DNA of 23,916 nt, taken from assembly GCA_900545625.1 (NCBI GenBank), contig UQZS01000025.1, positions 1-23,916 of the forward strand, read 5' to 3'. A program made the translations under genes and the position numbers. Below, piece by piece: positions 6,467 through 13,981 of the stretch; position 1 is the stretch's first letter; each line of letters opens with the position of its first letter. A model generated the notes under the pieces. That model worked only from the letters and a program-made list of their open reading frames with translations. It did not search any database and was not told the DNA's origin. Source of the DNA: an uncultured Oscillospiraceae bacterium (GTDB taxonomy: Bacteria > Bacillota > Clostridia > Oscillospirales > Acutalibacteraceae).

Positions 6467-6496
6467 GCATACGCTCCTTTGTTTTTTGCTGCTTCC

Positions 6497-6505
6497 ATTC
6501 TATCA
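6497..6505 (-). promoter_or_regulatory. Extended -10 promoter candidate for the PARG-ARH gene
   Basis: On the minus strand TGATAGAAT (6505 down to 6497) gives an extended -10 (TG, one base, TAGAAT), about 31 bases before the ATG. No good -35 is visible, which extended -10 promoters tolerate. Confidence 0.35.
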
Positions 6506-6575
6506 GCAAAAGATGCGTTCGGGTCGCTTCTGCGGCGACAAACAAACCGAGAACACGCACAAAAACCGACGAAAA

Positions 6576-7505
6576 TCAATGTGCTTTCCTGCACACAAGG
6601 CACACCCAGCCGCCGTCCTCGGCGCGGGTTTCCACAGCAAATCCGTGCGCTTGCAGGGCGCCAAGCACGTCGCCTTCTCGCAAGTCGATGATGCCGGAAG
6701 CAATAAACACCGAATCGGGCTTCATAAATTTCCCGACGTCCCGCAAAAATTGGACAATGACGTCGGCGACGATGTTCGTCACCACCACGTCATATTGCCC
6801 CGTTACGTCGTCCGCGAGGTTGCCCTGCAAAAACGTGAGCGCGGGTTCTGCAAAGCCGTTGCGCCGCCCGTTTTCCTTTGCCGTTTTGACCGCGAGTGCG
6901 TCAATGTCCACGCCGACGGCGCTGCCCGCGCCCAAAAGCAGGGCGGCGATCGCCAAAATGCCGCTGCCGCAGCCGACGTCGAGCACCGTGCAGCCCGGGC
7001 GCACCGCGTTTTCCAGTGCCTCCAAGCAAAGGCGGGTGGTCTGGTGCCCGCCCGTGCCGAATGCAAGTCCCGGTTCGAGCGCCAGCACCGCGCGGCTTTC
7101 GGGATTTTCGGCATCCTCGCGCCAAAGCGGCTGGATGAGCAGCCGGCGCCCGACGGGCAGGGGATGAAAATATGCTTTCCAATTGTTCTCCCAGTCCTCG
7201 CTTTTGCAGATCAGCGTGTCGATCTCGTGCGCAATGCCTGCCGCCGTCAGACGCTCCGAAAGATAGGCAAGCGCCTCATTGGGGCTCGTTTCGGGAGAAT
7301 AATACAGATGGATGCGCGCTTTGGTACGATCCTTCGCGAGCAGATCCTCGTCAATGAGGTCAATATGTGCAATCTCGCGCGTTTCTTCCTCAAGTGTGCG
7401 GTAATCCTCGATATAAATGCCGCCCGGCGCCGCCATGCTCGCAATGTCCGCGGCGCGATCCGTATCTGCCGCGTTTATCGTGATGCAAACTTCCGTCCAG
7501 TCCAT
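6576..7505 (-). CDS. prmA: Ribosomal protein L11 methyltransferase
   Basis: This SAM-dependent enzyme methylates ribosomal protein L11; loss is tolerated in bacteria that have been tested. At 309 residues it has the standard length. Residues 1-100 form the substrate-recognition domain. The methyltransferase domain shows the PrmA motif GLAFGTGGHQTT (146-157), SAM-binding motif I DVGCGSG (176-182), the acidic motif II near GVDID (188-192), and TNIVAD (233-238) as the post-motif segment. AAGGAG lies just before the ATG at 7505. It is preceded by a GC-rich hairpin at 7525-7547 that separates it from the DUF2804 gene. In many Firmicutes prmA lies beside dnaJ and an rsmE-type 16S methyltransferase gene; neither is here. 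No strong promoter of its own was seen, so readthrough may contribute. Confidence 0.95.
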   Translation of the reverse strand: MDWTEVCITINAADTDRAADIASMAAPGGIYIEDYRTLEEETREIAHIDLIDEDLLAKDRTKARIHLYYSPETSPNEALAYLSERLTAAGIAHEIDTLICKSEDWENNWKAYFHPLPVGRRLLIQPLWREDAENPESRAVLALEPGLAFGTGGHQTTRLCLEALENAVRPGCTVLDVGCGSGILAIAALLLGAGSAVGVDIDALAVKTAKENGRRNGFAEPALTFLQGNLADDVTGQYDVVVTNIVADVIVQFLRDVGKFMKPDSVFIASGIIDLREGDVLGALQAHGFAVETRAEDGGWVCLVCRKAH

Positions 7506-7524
7506 AGTCGCTCCTTGTAAAATG

Positions 7525-7547
7525 CGCCGCCCGCAGTTCGGGCGGCG
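7525..7547. terminator. GC-rich hairpin between DUF2804 gene and prmA
   Basis: A perfect 9-bp stem CGCCGCCCG/CGGGCGGCG with a 5-base loop. In the direction of the genes (minus strand) it is followed only by CATTTTAC, a weak T-run; the opposite strand has TTTTGTTTTT. It is probably a partial terminator for the yhaM-DUF2804 transcript. Confidence 0.6.
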
Positions 7548-7564
7548 TTTTGTTTTTATGTATT

Positions 7565-8590
7565 TTAATACTTATTGTGCACCTTTTCGCAGAAACACAA
7601 AAGGTCATGAATCTCTAACTTTGTGCCGTCGTCGAGTACCGCCGTGCCGGACATTTTGCCGAACACCTGATGCTGGTCGGTGGTGATGAGCTTGACGTCG
7701 ATCTTTGCCGCGCGGTCGAGTACGGGGGTGAAATCCATCTCGAACCGCCCGTCGCTCGACGAGATCTTCCACGGCTCCAGATACGAGTGCTTCGGGATGT
7801 GGAAGGTCACGTCGTCTAACTTGTGCCCCACGCCGTCGTAAAACAAAATGTTTTCGCTCGCCGCCGAAGTGTCGCCGAAGCCGTAGCCGATGTTGAACCC
7901 AAACGGCTTGCCGTCCACAACGCCGTTGCCCGAACCCCAATACCATGTATTATCGTAGGTCCATACGCCGCGCCCCCAGTCGAGCGTGCCGAAGTCCGTT
8001 TCGGGGTCGAAAACATAGGTCTTGCCGTCAAAATGCGCTTCACCGCTTGCGCGCATGCAGTTGATCTTCTGGTTGTAATAAAACGCCTTGCGGCTCTCTT
8101 TCCACGGCGTGGCGATGACCATGGTGTCCATGGGCGGCTGCTCGAGCGTCAGGTCGCAGGTGAACGTCTTGCCGTCCAAGAAATTCTTGAACGAACAGAC
8201 AATGCGCCGCCTGCCGTCCTCCTTGGCAAATTCCATGTTGAGCCGCCGGTCTCGATAGACCGTGTTGCCGCGCTCGCTCGTTTCGGGCAGATGCAGTTTC
8301 CCCATAGGGAACGGCTGCAAGATCGTCTCGGTGTGCTCCCACGGCGTGTCGCCGAAGGTGATGAGCGAAACGGAATGCAGACCGACATAGCCGTCATCGG
8401 AAATGGTGAATGCCAGCGCGCATTCCTTCGAGACGACCAAATAGTAGTCCCATTCCTTGATGCGGAATTTCGGGGCTTTGATGTCCTCGCGGCTGTAGAT
8501 CTGCACAAGCTGCCGCGACCAGCCCGGTTCTTTCAGACTGCCGTCCACACGCAGCAGCTTTTGAACGGATGTGACCTCATGATTTCTCAT
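7565..8590 (-). CDS. DUF2804 family protein of unknown function
   Basis: This 341-residue protein matches the DUF2804 family, soluble beta-rich proteins with no established function. Seen: no signal peptide or membrane segment, abundant beta-type sequence, and the conserved segment DWGRGVWTYDN followed by WYWGSGNG at about residues 204-222, which I recognise as the family hallmark. The tail is LCFCEKVHNKY. The start at 8590 is chosen because GGGAGG sits six bases upstream; the ATG at 8605 is in frame but overlaps that site. It follows yhaM by 32 bases on the same strand and is probably co-transcribed. A lipocalin-like or hydroxyneurosporene-synthase-like fold has been suggested for relatives; that is recollection and not shown by the sequence. 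Confidence 0.78.
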   Translation of the reverse strand: MRNHEVTSVQKLLRVDGSLKEPGWSRQLVQIYSREDIKAPKFRIKEWDYYLVVSKECALAFTISDDGYVGLHSVSLITFGDTPWEHTETILQPFPMGKLHLPETSERGNTVYRDRRLNMEFAKEDGRRRIVCSFKNFLDGKTFTCDLTLEQPPMDTMVIATPWKESRKAFYYNQKINCMRASGEAHFDGKTYVFDPETDFGTLDWGRGVWTYDNTWYWGSGNGVVDGKPFGFNIGYGFGDTSAASENILFYDGVGHKLDDVTFHIPKHSYLEPWKISSSDGRFEMDFTPVLDRAAKIDVKLITTDQHQVFGKMSGTAVLDDGTKLEIHDLLCFCEKVHNKY

Positions 8591-8622
8591 AGCTTTCCTC
8601 CCCATAGGATAAGACCGACTTG

Positions 8623-9594
8623 TCAGTCCAGATTCACGGTTTTGTTTCGGTCGCCGCGCGCGTGGTTATAAAGCTTGCGGTTGTCGAGCGCCCAAACGCG
8701 GTTGGAAAATGCACCCGGCTGTAAAGGGGCGAGCGTTTCGGTGATCTGGTAGACGCGCGCGTCCATCAAATCGAGCTCCGAGAGAAGCTCCGCTTCCAAA
8801 AAAGCGGGACGCACCGCCGCGCCGAATTCCGGCTCGCCGTGATGCGAAAGCACCATGTGCTGCAGCAGCATGGATTTTTCTTCAGGGATCCCGAGTGATT
8901 TTGCGGCTTCGTCGATCATCATTGCGCCCTTGACAAGATGCCCGATGAGGTTGCCCTCCACGGTATAGCCGGAGGCTAACCCTGCGTTGCCGACCTCAAA
9001 TTCCGTGAGCTTGGCGATGTCATGCAAGATCGCGCCCGCAAACAACAGATCGGCGTCCACGAACGGGTATATGCGGCAAACGCCTTCGCAAAGCCGAACG
9101 ATAGAGAGCGTGTGCAGCAAAAGACCGCCGCGGATCGCGTGGTGCAGCCGGTATGCCGCCGGCCATTTGAGCAGATCCGCCTTGTGCTCGTTCAGCATAT
9201 GCAGCACGAGCTTTTGCAGGTCTTTGTCCTGGAATTCCTCGACACATTCTACGAGTTTTTCAAACATGTATTCGCTATTATAAGAAGCCGAGCGCACGAA
9301 TTCCGAAATATCCACGCCGTCCTGCTCCGTCGCGCGGCGGATGCGCTCCACACGGAACTGGTCCGTGCCGTTGTACTGTGAGATCGTGCCGCGCACCTTT
9401 ACAAGCGTCTCGGCAGGAAACTGCCCCTGTGCAGCTTCGTTGTAGTCCCAATATTTAGCGGAGATCTCGCCGTCGCTGTCGGAGAGAATGAGGTCAAGGT
9501 AGTCCTTGCCCTTGGCCGTGACTTTTTTCTCCGATTTTGTGATCAGGGCAAAGCCCTCATAAAGCCCGTTTTGATTGATCTGCTTGAAGTTCAT
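8623..9594 (-). CDS. yhaM: 3'-5' exoribonuclease YhaM
   Basis: This 323-residue protein is a manganese-dependent 3'-to-5' exonuclease that trims RNA ends; Bacillus YhaM is about 314 residues. Seen: an N-terminal OB-fold nucleic-acid-binding domain (about 12-90, with LYEGFALITKSEKKV and VKVRGTISQYN) and an HD phosphohydrolase domain with HH (151-152), GGLLLHT with His161, the core LHDIAK (His191, Asp192), HLVKGA with His219, and SHHGEPEFG with His251-His252. All metal ligands look present. AAAGGAG lies eight bases before the ATG. It has its own promoter at 9628-9656 and leads a likely two-gene transcript with the DUF2804 gene. Confidence 0.94.
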   Translation of the reverse strand: MNFKQINQNGLYEGFALITKSEKKVTAKGKDYLDLILSDSDGEISAKYWDYNEAAQGQFPAETLVKVRGTISQYNGTDQFRVERIRRATEQDGVDISEFVRSASYNSEYMFEKLVECVEEFQDKDLQKLVLHMLNEHKADLLKWPAAYRLHHAIRGGLLLHTLSIVRLCEGVCRIYPFVDADLLFAGAILHDIAKLTEFEVGNAGLASGYTVEGNLIGHLVKGAMMIDEAAKSLGIPEEKSMLLQHMVLSHHGEPEFGAAVRPAFLEAELLSELDLMDARVYQITETLAPLQPGAFSNRVWALDNRKLYNHARGDRNKTVNLD

Positions 9595-9627
9595 ACCGCT
9601 TGCTCCTTTGGTTCGCCTGATATAAAC

Positions 9628-9656
9628 AGTATAGCATGCATCGCCCGAAAGGTAAA
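9628..9656 (-). promoter_or_regulatory. Sigma-A-type promoter for yhaM
   Basis: On the minus strand TTTACC (9656-9651), a 17-base spacer and TATACT (9633-9628), 34 bases before the yhaM ATG, in the gap after rqcP. Confidence 0.6.
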
Positions 9657-9669
9657 TACCCCTGCGGTC

Positions 9670-9912
9670 TTATGCAAGCTCCCGATACATGGCCGAAGCG
9701 GCGTCCTTAGGCGCAAATTCATTGACGGCAAGCACCTCGTATCGCTTAACGCTGCCGCCGAGGTTCAGCGCGATAATATCGCCGACCTTTACGTCGTAGG
9801 AAGCGCGCGCCGCTCTTCCGTTGACCTCGGCGCGCCCGGCGTCGCAGATCTCGTTGGCGACGGTACGGCGCTTGACGATGCGTGAGACTTTTAAATATTT
9901 ATCCAGTCGCAA
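9670..9912 (-). CDS. rqcP: S4-domain ribosome quality control protein RqcP (YabO)
   Basis: This 80-residue S4 RNA-binding protein matches Bacillus YabO/RqcP, which binds the obstructed 50S subunit and helps RqcH add C-terminal alanine tails to stalled peptides. Seen: the N-terminal family sequence RLDKYLKVSRIVKRRTVANE, CDAGRAEVNG in the S4 fold, and the C-terminal VNEFAPKDAASAMY, which lines up with Bacillus YabO. The start is TTG at 9912, because AGGAGGG lies six bases upstream and the family begins M-R-L-D-K; the open frame upstream runs through the hup terminator. Bacillus has the order yabM-yabN-yabO-yabP-yabQ; the SpoVB-like gene, mazG and rqcP keep this order here, with hup inserted. 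The hup terminator precedes it, so its expression may depend on readthrough. Confidence 0.9.
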   Translation of the reverse strand: MRLDKYLKVSRIVKRRTVANEICDAGRAEVNGRAARASYDVKVGDIIALNLGGSVKRYEVLAVNEFAPKDAASAMYRELA

Positions 9913-9945
9913 AACAAACCCTCCTGTAGGTTTACAGAATCGCCG

Positions 9946-9979
9946 AAAAGAAAAAGCAGAGGGAATCGCTTCCCTCTGC
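9946..9979 (-). terminator. Intrinsic terminator between hup and rqcP
   Basis: On the minus strand GCAGAGGGAA (9979-9970) pairs with TTCCCTCTGC (9965-9956) around a GCGA loop, followed by TTTTTCTTTT (9955-9946). A strong terminator inside a gene cluster should keep HU expression high and RqcP low. Confidence 0.85.
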
Positions 9980-9996
9980 CGCGTGTGCAAAAGCAC

Positions 9997-10272
9997 TTAT
10001 TTCGCAACAGCGTTCTTCAGAGCTGCGCCGGCCTTGAAAGCGGGGACCTTGGAAGCCGGGATGGTCATCGTCTCGCCGGTTCTCGGGTTGCGGCCCTGTT
10101 TAGCAGCGCGCTCACGAACCTCAAACGTGCCGAAGCCGATGAGCTGAACCTTTTCACCCTTGGCAAGCTCTGCAGTGACTGCATCGAACACAGCCGAAAC
10201 CGCCGCGTCCGCGTCTTTCTTGGACAGACCGGCCTTCTCCGCAACTGCCGCGATAAGTTCTGTCTTATTCAT
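9997..10272 (-). CDS. hup: HU family DNA-binding protein
   Basis: This is a nucleoid-associated protein that bends and compacts DNA as a dimer. At 91 residues it matches the family length. Seen: the helical N-terminus [20 protein letters not shown], the core [20 protein letters not shown] containing the beta-arm with the conserved RNPRTGE and the Pro-containing tip, and the Lys-rich C-terminal helix ending [13 protein letters not shown] lies about 9 bases before the ATG. The gene lies between mazG and rqcP in the yabMNO-type cluster and is followed by a strong terminator, fitting an abundant protein. A UUCG-capped hairpin (ATAGCTG/CAGCTAT, 10309-10326) spans the end of mazG upstream. Confidence 0.96.
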   Translation of the reverse strand: MNKTELIAAVAEKAGLSKKDADAAVSAVFDAVTAELAKGEKVQLIGFGTFEVRERAAKQGRNPRTGETMTIPASKVPAFKAGAALKNAVAK

Positions 10273-10322
10273 GTTTGTCTTCCTCCGTTTTGGATAGATT
10301 TATCTTCCATAGCTGCGAACAG

Positions 10323-11129
10323 CTATTCGGAACCGTGTTTTTTGACTTCATCCCAAAGCGCATCCAGCGTTTCAAGCGATGCAGACGGCATATCTACGCC
10401 GCGCGCCTCGGCGAGCTTTTCCACCTCGCAAAAACGGTTCTGGAACTTGTCCGTCGCCGCAGTGAGGGCTTCCTCAGGGTCAAGCTTTAAAAACCGCGCC
10501 GCATTGACGGCCGAAAACAACAGGTCGCCGAGTTCTTCCAGCGCATTTTCGCGGTCGTTTTTTTCATATGCCGCACGCAATTCTGCGGTTTCCTCAGGCA
10601 GCTTTTGCAGCGCGCCGTCGAGGTCATCCCAGTCAAAACCGACCTTTGCCGCCTTTTCCTGGATCTTGTAAGCACGCATCAAAGCGGGCAGCTCACGCGG
10701 GACCGCCTGCATTTTATCCGCGACCGTTTTACGGTGCTTGGTTGCGGATTTGATCTGCTCCCAATTCTCCAGCACCTCGCCGGAGGAGGCAACCTGTACG
10801 TCACCGAAAACATGCGGATGCCGCTCAATAAGCTTTTTGCAAATGCCGTCCGCCACGTCGTCAAACGAGAATGCGTTGCGCTCGGCAGCCATCTGGGCGT
10901 GAAATACGACCTGCATGAGCACGTCGCCGAGCTCCTCGCACAGCAGCACGTCGTCGTGCTTGTTGATCGCTTCGATCGCCTCGTAGGTCTCTTCGATCAA
11001 GTTTTTGCGGATGGATTCGTGCGTCTGCTCACGGTCCCACGGACAGCCGTGCGCACCGCGCAGAATACGCATGATCTCCAAAAGATCCTGCATGTTGTAT
11101 TTCGATTTGGTTGTAAACGTCTGTTCCAT
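10323..11129 (-). CDS. mazG: Nucleoside triphosphate pyrophosphohydrolase MazG
   Basis: MazG hydrolyses nucleoside triphosphates, including non-canonical ones, to monophosphates and pyrophosphate. The 268 residues hold two MazG domains. Seen: the first has GCPWDREQTH (28-37), LIEETYEA with Glu46-Glu47, and EELGD (65-69) followed by LMQVVFHA; the second repeats EETAEL and EELGDLLFSAVN in the C-terminal half. These Glu/Asp groups bind magnesium. Bacillus YabN carries an extra N-terminal methylase-like domain that is absent here, as in E. coli MazG. The gene lies 21 bases after the SpoVB-like gene and 50 before hup and is probably in one transcript with both. AAAAGGA lies about 8 bases upstream of the ATG. 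Confidence 0.95.
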   Translation of the reverse strand: MEQTFTTKSKYNMQDLLEIMRILRGAHGCPWDREQTHESIRKNLIEETYEAIEAINKHDDVLLCEELGDVLMQVVFHAQMAAERNAFSFDDVADGICKKLIERHPHVFGDVQVASSGEVLENWEQIKSATKHRKTVADKMQAVPRELPALMRAYKIQEKAAKVGFDWDDLDGALQKLPEETAELRAAYEKNDRENALEELGDLLFSAVNAARFLKLDPEEALTAATDKFQNRFCEVEKLAEARGVDMPSASLETLDALWDEVKKHGSE

Positions 11130-11150
11130 TGCAAAATCCTTTTCTGTATT

Positions 11151-12935
11151 TTACTCTAAAAATCCATATTTGGCAAGTATTTTCGCGATTTTTTCTCCCT
11201 TAGGCAGCATTTTTACATCCGATTTGGCGATCCCGCCGACCAAAAACATGGCGATCGCGTAAACCAGCACGGCAAATACGACTGCAATCGCCGTAGCAAT
11301 GATATTCGTTATCGAAAGCCCGCCGCGCGTCATCACAGGTAAAATGTTGGAAAACAGCCCGTAGCTTGTAAACGCCGCCACGCCGCAGAGCACGGCGGAA
11401 AACAGGGGCTTTACAAAAACCGACATCCAATTCACACGCACGCGGGCGGTGCGCAGAAGCGCTATGATATTGTAGACCACAATGATCGCGTAGCAGATCA
11501 CAGTGCCGATAACCGCACCGTTGATGTTGATCTGCGGGATGCCGATAAAAATGTAGTTTGCAATGACCTTTGCGACCGCGCCGACCGTTAAAGAGCGAAG
11601 CGGCACACCCGTCTTGCCGAGGGCTTGCAGCATGTTCGTTGTCGGCTGCGACAGGCACATTAAGAAAATGGTGTAGCCGTATGCCGCCATAATGGGTGCT
11701 GCGATGGTGACCGCATCGGCGGATCTGCCGGTTTCATACATCATGTTGAGGATCGGCTCTGCAAGCACCGCCATACCGATGCCCGCCGGGAACGCGATCA
11801 TCAGCGTTACGCGCAGCACGGATTCGACCGAGGTTTTGAGCACCTTTTTATCCTTGACCGCCCATGCGGCAGACAGTGCGGGTATGGCGCTCACACCTAA
11901 GGAAAGCGTGATCGACGGGATCAGGTTCTTAAAGTCCAGCGACATGGTGTATGCGCCGTACAGGTATTTTGCGATATCCGCATCCAGCACCTGCGCAGCG
12001 AGCAGCTGGTCGCCGTAGACTGAACGGATGTAATCCAGATTATCAAGGATCATCGTATCCAGACGGTTCTGTACGGTGATGGAGTCGATGAGGTTCGTTA
12101 CGCTGAACACAAGCGACGACGCTACTACGGGTATCGCGATTGCCATCAGCGTCTTGGCAATCGCCGTTCCGGCGAGCGGTTTCGGGGAATTGACCAGCTC
12201 TGTGCGCGTCAGCGCGTCGCCGCGCACACGGTGGCGGATCATCATGTAAAGCATCCCGACGACCGTGCCACCCGTTACGCCCAGCGCTGCGGCTGCGGCG
12301 GCATATGGGTACAAAACGCTTAATGCCTCAGCCTCGGTCGCGGCGGTCTGACCGAATATGGGAAGCCCTGCGGCAAGGCGCGCCTGCCCGTAACGCATGG
12401 TCGCCCAAGCGCACACAAGCCCGATAATGACCTTGCCGACCGCCTCCCAAATTTCAGACATGGCGGTGGGCGTCATGTTGCGCAGCCCGTTATAGTAGCC
12501 GCGGTAGGTGGACATCACACAGCAGAAGAAAATGGACGGTGCAATGGCGATGATCGCAGGCAGAGCGTCCATATTTTTGGACAACACCGCATACGGGTAC
12601 GCAAGCAGAAGCATCAGCACCACACCAACGGTGCCCGTCAGCAAGAAAAGCCGCCCGGCGACTTTATAGATGCGCCGCACGTCGCGGAAACGCCCGAGCG
12701 CTGCCTGCTGTGAGACCATTTTCGAGACAGCCACGGGCAGCCCCGCCATAGAGACGGTATAAATCGGGATATATAGATTGTAAGCGGAGTCAAAGCACGC
12801 GCGCCCGATGGTACCGATCATGTTGGAGATCGGTACTTTGTAAAGGATGCCGATGACCTTTACAATGATCGTGGCGGCAGCGAGCACAATGGCGCCGTTG
12901 AGCAGCGACTGGCTTTTCCGTTTTTGCTGCGCCAA
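11151..12935 (-). CDS. SpoVB/MATE-like polysaccharide or lipid flippase
   Basis: This 594-residue integral membrane protein has about 14 predicted hydrophobic segments, typical of the MOP/MATE flippase superfamily (SpoVB, YabM, MurJ-like). Seen: the N-terminal segment LLNGAIVLAAATIIVKVIG followed by GILYKVPISNMIG, the SpoVB/YabM hallmark, and YYNGLRNMTPTA in the first half. Its neighbours mazG, hup and rqcP match yabM in Bacillus, so YabM is the closest match; it probably moves a lipid-linked cell wall or cortex precursor. The start is TTG at 12935 with GGAAAGGGG about 9 bases upstream. A longer frame to 13073 is rejected because it overlaps the kinase gene and runs across the promoter at 12976-13004. 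The substrate is unknown. Confidence 0.88.
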   Translation of the reverse strand: MAQQKRKSQSLLNGAIVLAAATIIVKVIGILYKVPISNMIGTIGRACFDSAYNLYIPIYTVSMAGLPVAVSKMVSQQAALGRFRDVRRIYKVAGRLFLLTGTVGVVLMLLLAYPYAVLSKNMDALPAIIAIAPSIFFCCVMSTYRGYYNGLRNMTPTAMSEIWEAVGKVIIGLVCAWATMRYGQARLAAGLPIFGQTAATEAEALSVLYPYAAAAAALGVTGGTVVGMLYMMIRHRVRGDALTRTELVNSPKPLAGTAIAKTLMAIAIPVVASSLVFSVTNLIDSITVQNRLDTMILDNLDYIRSVYGDQLLAAQVLDADIAKYLYGAYTMSLDFKNLIPSITLSLGVSAIPALSAAWAVKDKKVLKTSVESVLRVTLMIAFPAGIGMAVLAEPILNMMYETGRSADAVTIAAPIMAAYGYTIFLMCLSQPTTNMLQALGKTGVPLRSLTVGAVAKVIANYIFIGIPQININGAVIGTVICYAIIVVYNIIALLRTARVRVNWMSVFVKPLFSAVLCGVAAFTSYGLFSNILPVMTRGGLSITNIIATAIAVVFAVLVYAIAMFLVGGIAKSDVKMLPKGEKIAKILAKYGFLE

Positions 12936-12975
12936 GGAGCAAGGCCCCTTTCCTGACAGTTTTTGGTTGATAAAA

Positions 12976-13004
12976 AGAATAGCACGCAAAATGCGGCGTG
13001 TCAA
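12976..13004 (-). promoter_or_regulatory. Consensus sigma-A promoter for the SpoVB-mazG-hup cluster
   Basis: On the minus strand TTGACA (13004-12999), a 17-base spacer and TATTCT (12981-12976). It overlaps the stop codon of the upstream kinase gene, and the predicted transcript start near 12969 lies before the TTG at 12935, which fixes that start. Confidence 0.75.
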
Positions 13005-13954
13005 TCCCGCGTTTGGGGCGGCAGTCCCGTGCTTCCTAAAAATTCGCGCAGCAGCGAGTTTTCGGGCACGCACGCGGGTGAAAGAGGCGTAAACTGCCGC
13101 AGCGTCGCCGAGAGCCTGTCGGCAGTCGCGCGGTCATCCCCGCGCAGATCGGCGTTTTTCAGCAGCTCTACCGCTTCGTCTCGGAACACGCACGGCGCGT
13201 ACAGGTGCGTGGAGTCGATGCGCATATCTGCCTGTGAACGGAACGGGAACAGGTATTTCTGTTCGCCGGAGAGCACGTTTTCCCAAAGGGAGAAGGTGTG
13301 CTCTGCAGAGCTTGCACGGAAGCGGTAATCGCGCAAAAGCCGCCGCACAAAGCGCAGGCTTTTCTTGTTCAGCAAGACCTCTCCGTTTCTATTGTATATG
13401 CGGGAAGAAACGCTGATATATAGCTTTAATACGTTTTTTTTCGGAAGCTGCGCGGTCACTAAGGGGTTTAACGCATGCAGTCCTTCCACGATCACGGCGT
13501 CGCATTCGCCAAGCGTTACGGCGCGCGAGGTGTTGCTGCGTTTCCCGATGGTGAAGTCAAACATGGGCAGCAGCACTTCCCGCCCCGCCAGCAGGTCGCA
13601 AAGCGTATCCTGCAGCAGCGGCAGATCCAGCGCGTGCACGGTCTCGTAATCGGGCGCGCCTTCCGAAAATCCGGGGATCTGTTCCCGGTTTAGATAAAAA
13701 TCATCTAAAGAGAGTACGTGTGTTTCGATCCCGAGCGCCTGCAGACGCTCGGCAAGTTTTTTTGCCGTCGTGGTCTTGCCGGAACTCGACGGCCCCGCAA
13801 GCATGACGATCTCACGCCCGCGTTCGGCGACGACGCGTTCGACGGCGCGGTCTAATACGCCGTCAAAGCGCGCTTCGCACTGGCGGATGAAATCGAGCGG
13901 CGCAGAGTACGCCTTTCGGTTGATCGCTTCGAGTGTGTTAGGGAGGTTCGGCAA
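13001..13954 (-). CDS. Uridine kinase-like P-loop nucleoside kinase
   Basis: This 317-residue kinase belongs to the phosphoribulokinase/uridine kinase family and probably phosphorylates a nucleoside or similar small molecule. Seen: the Walker A loop GPSSSGKTTTAKK (54-66), LSLDDFYLNRE (about 81-91) with the substrate-side Asp pair, the Walker-B-like VIVEGLHALNP, and RFVRRLLRDYRFR as the lid region. Many clostridial relatives carry an N-terminal TGS domain and exceed 500 residues; here that part is missing and only about 45 residues precede the P-loop. The start is TTG at 13954 with AAGGA about 11 bases upstream. It follows hemZ by 27 bases and is the last gene of the recJ-rel operon. The true substrate is uncertain. 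Confidence 0.83.
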   Translation of the reverse strand: MPNLPNTLEAINRKAYSAPLDFIRQCEARFDGVLDRAVERVVAERGREIVMLAGPSSSGKTTTAKKLAERLQALGIETHVLSLDDFYLNREQIPGFSEGAPDYETVHALDLPLLQDTLCDLLAGREVLLPMFDFTIGKRSNTSRAVTLGECDAVIVEGLHALNPLVTAQLPKKNVLKLYISVSSRIYNRNGEVLLNKKSLRFVRRLLRDYRFRASSAEHTFSLWENVLSGEQKYLFPFRSQADMRIDSTHLYAPCVFRDEAVELLKNADLRGDDRATADRLSATLRQFTPLSPACVPENSLLREFLGSTGLPPQTRD

Positions 13955-13981
13955 AAGATCACTGTCCTTGGGTCCCGGCTT

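Noticed and set aside
6429..7520. A 363-residue open frame on the plus strand across prmA
   Set aside because: Antisense to prmA, which has all its motifs; the frame has no recognisable family and begins inside the PARG-ARH 5' end.
10309..10326. UUCG hairpin at the mazG stop as a terminator
   Set aside because: The 7-bp stem has no T-run on the minus strand, so it is more likely a processing or stability element.
12936..13073. N-terminal extension of the SpoVB-like protein
   Set aside because: It overlaps the kinase gene by 73 bases and crosses a consensus promoter; no ribosome binding site is seen at 13073.
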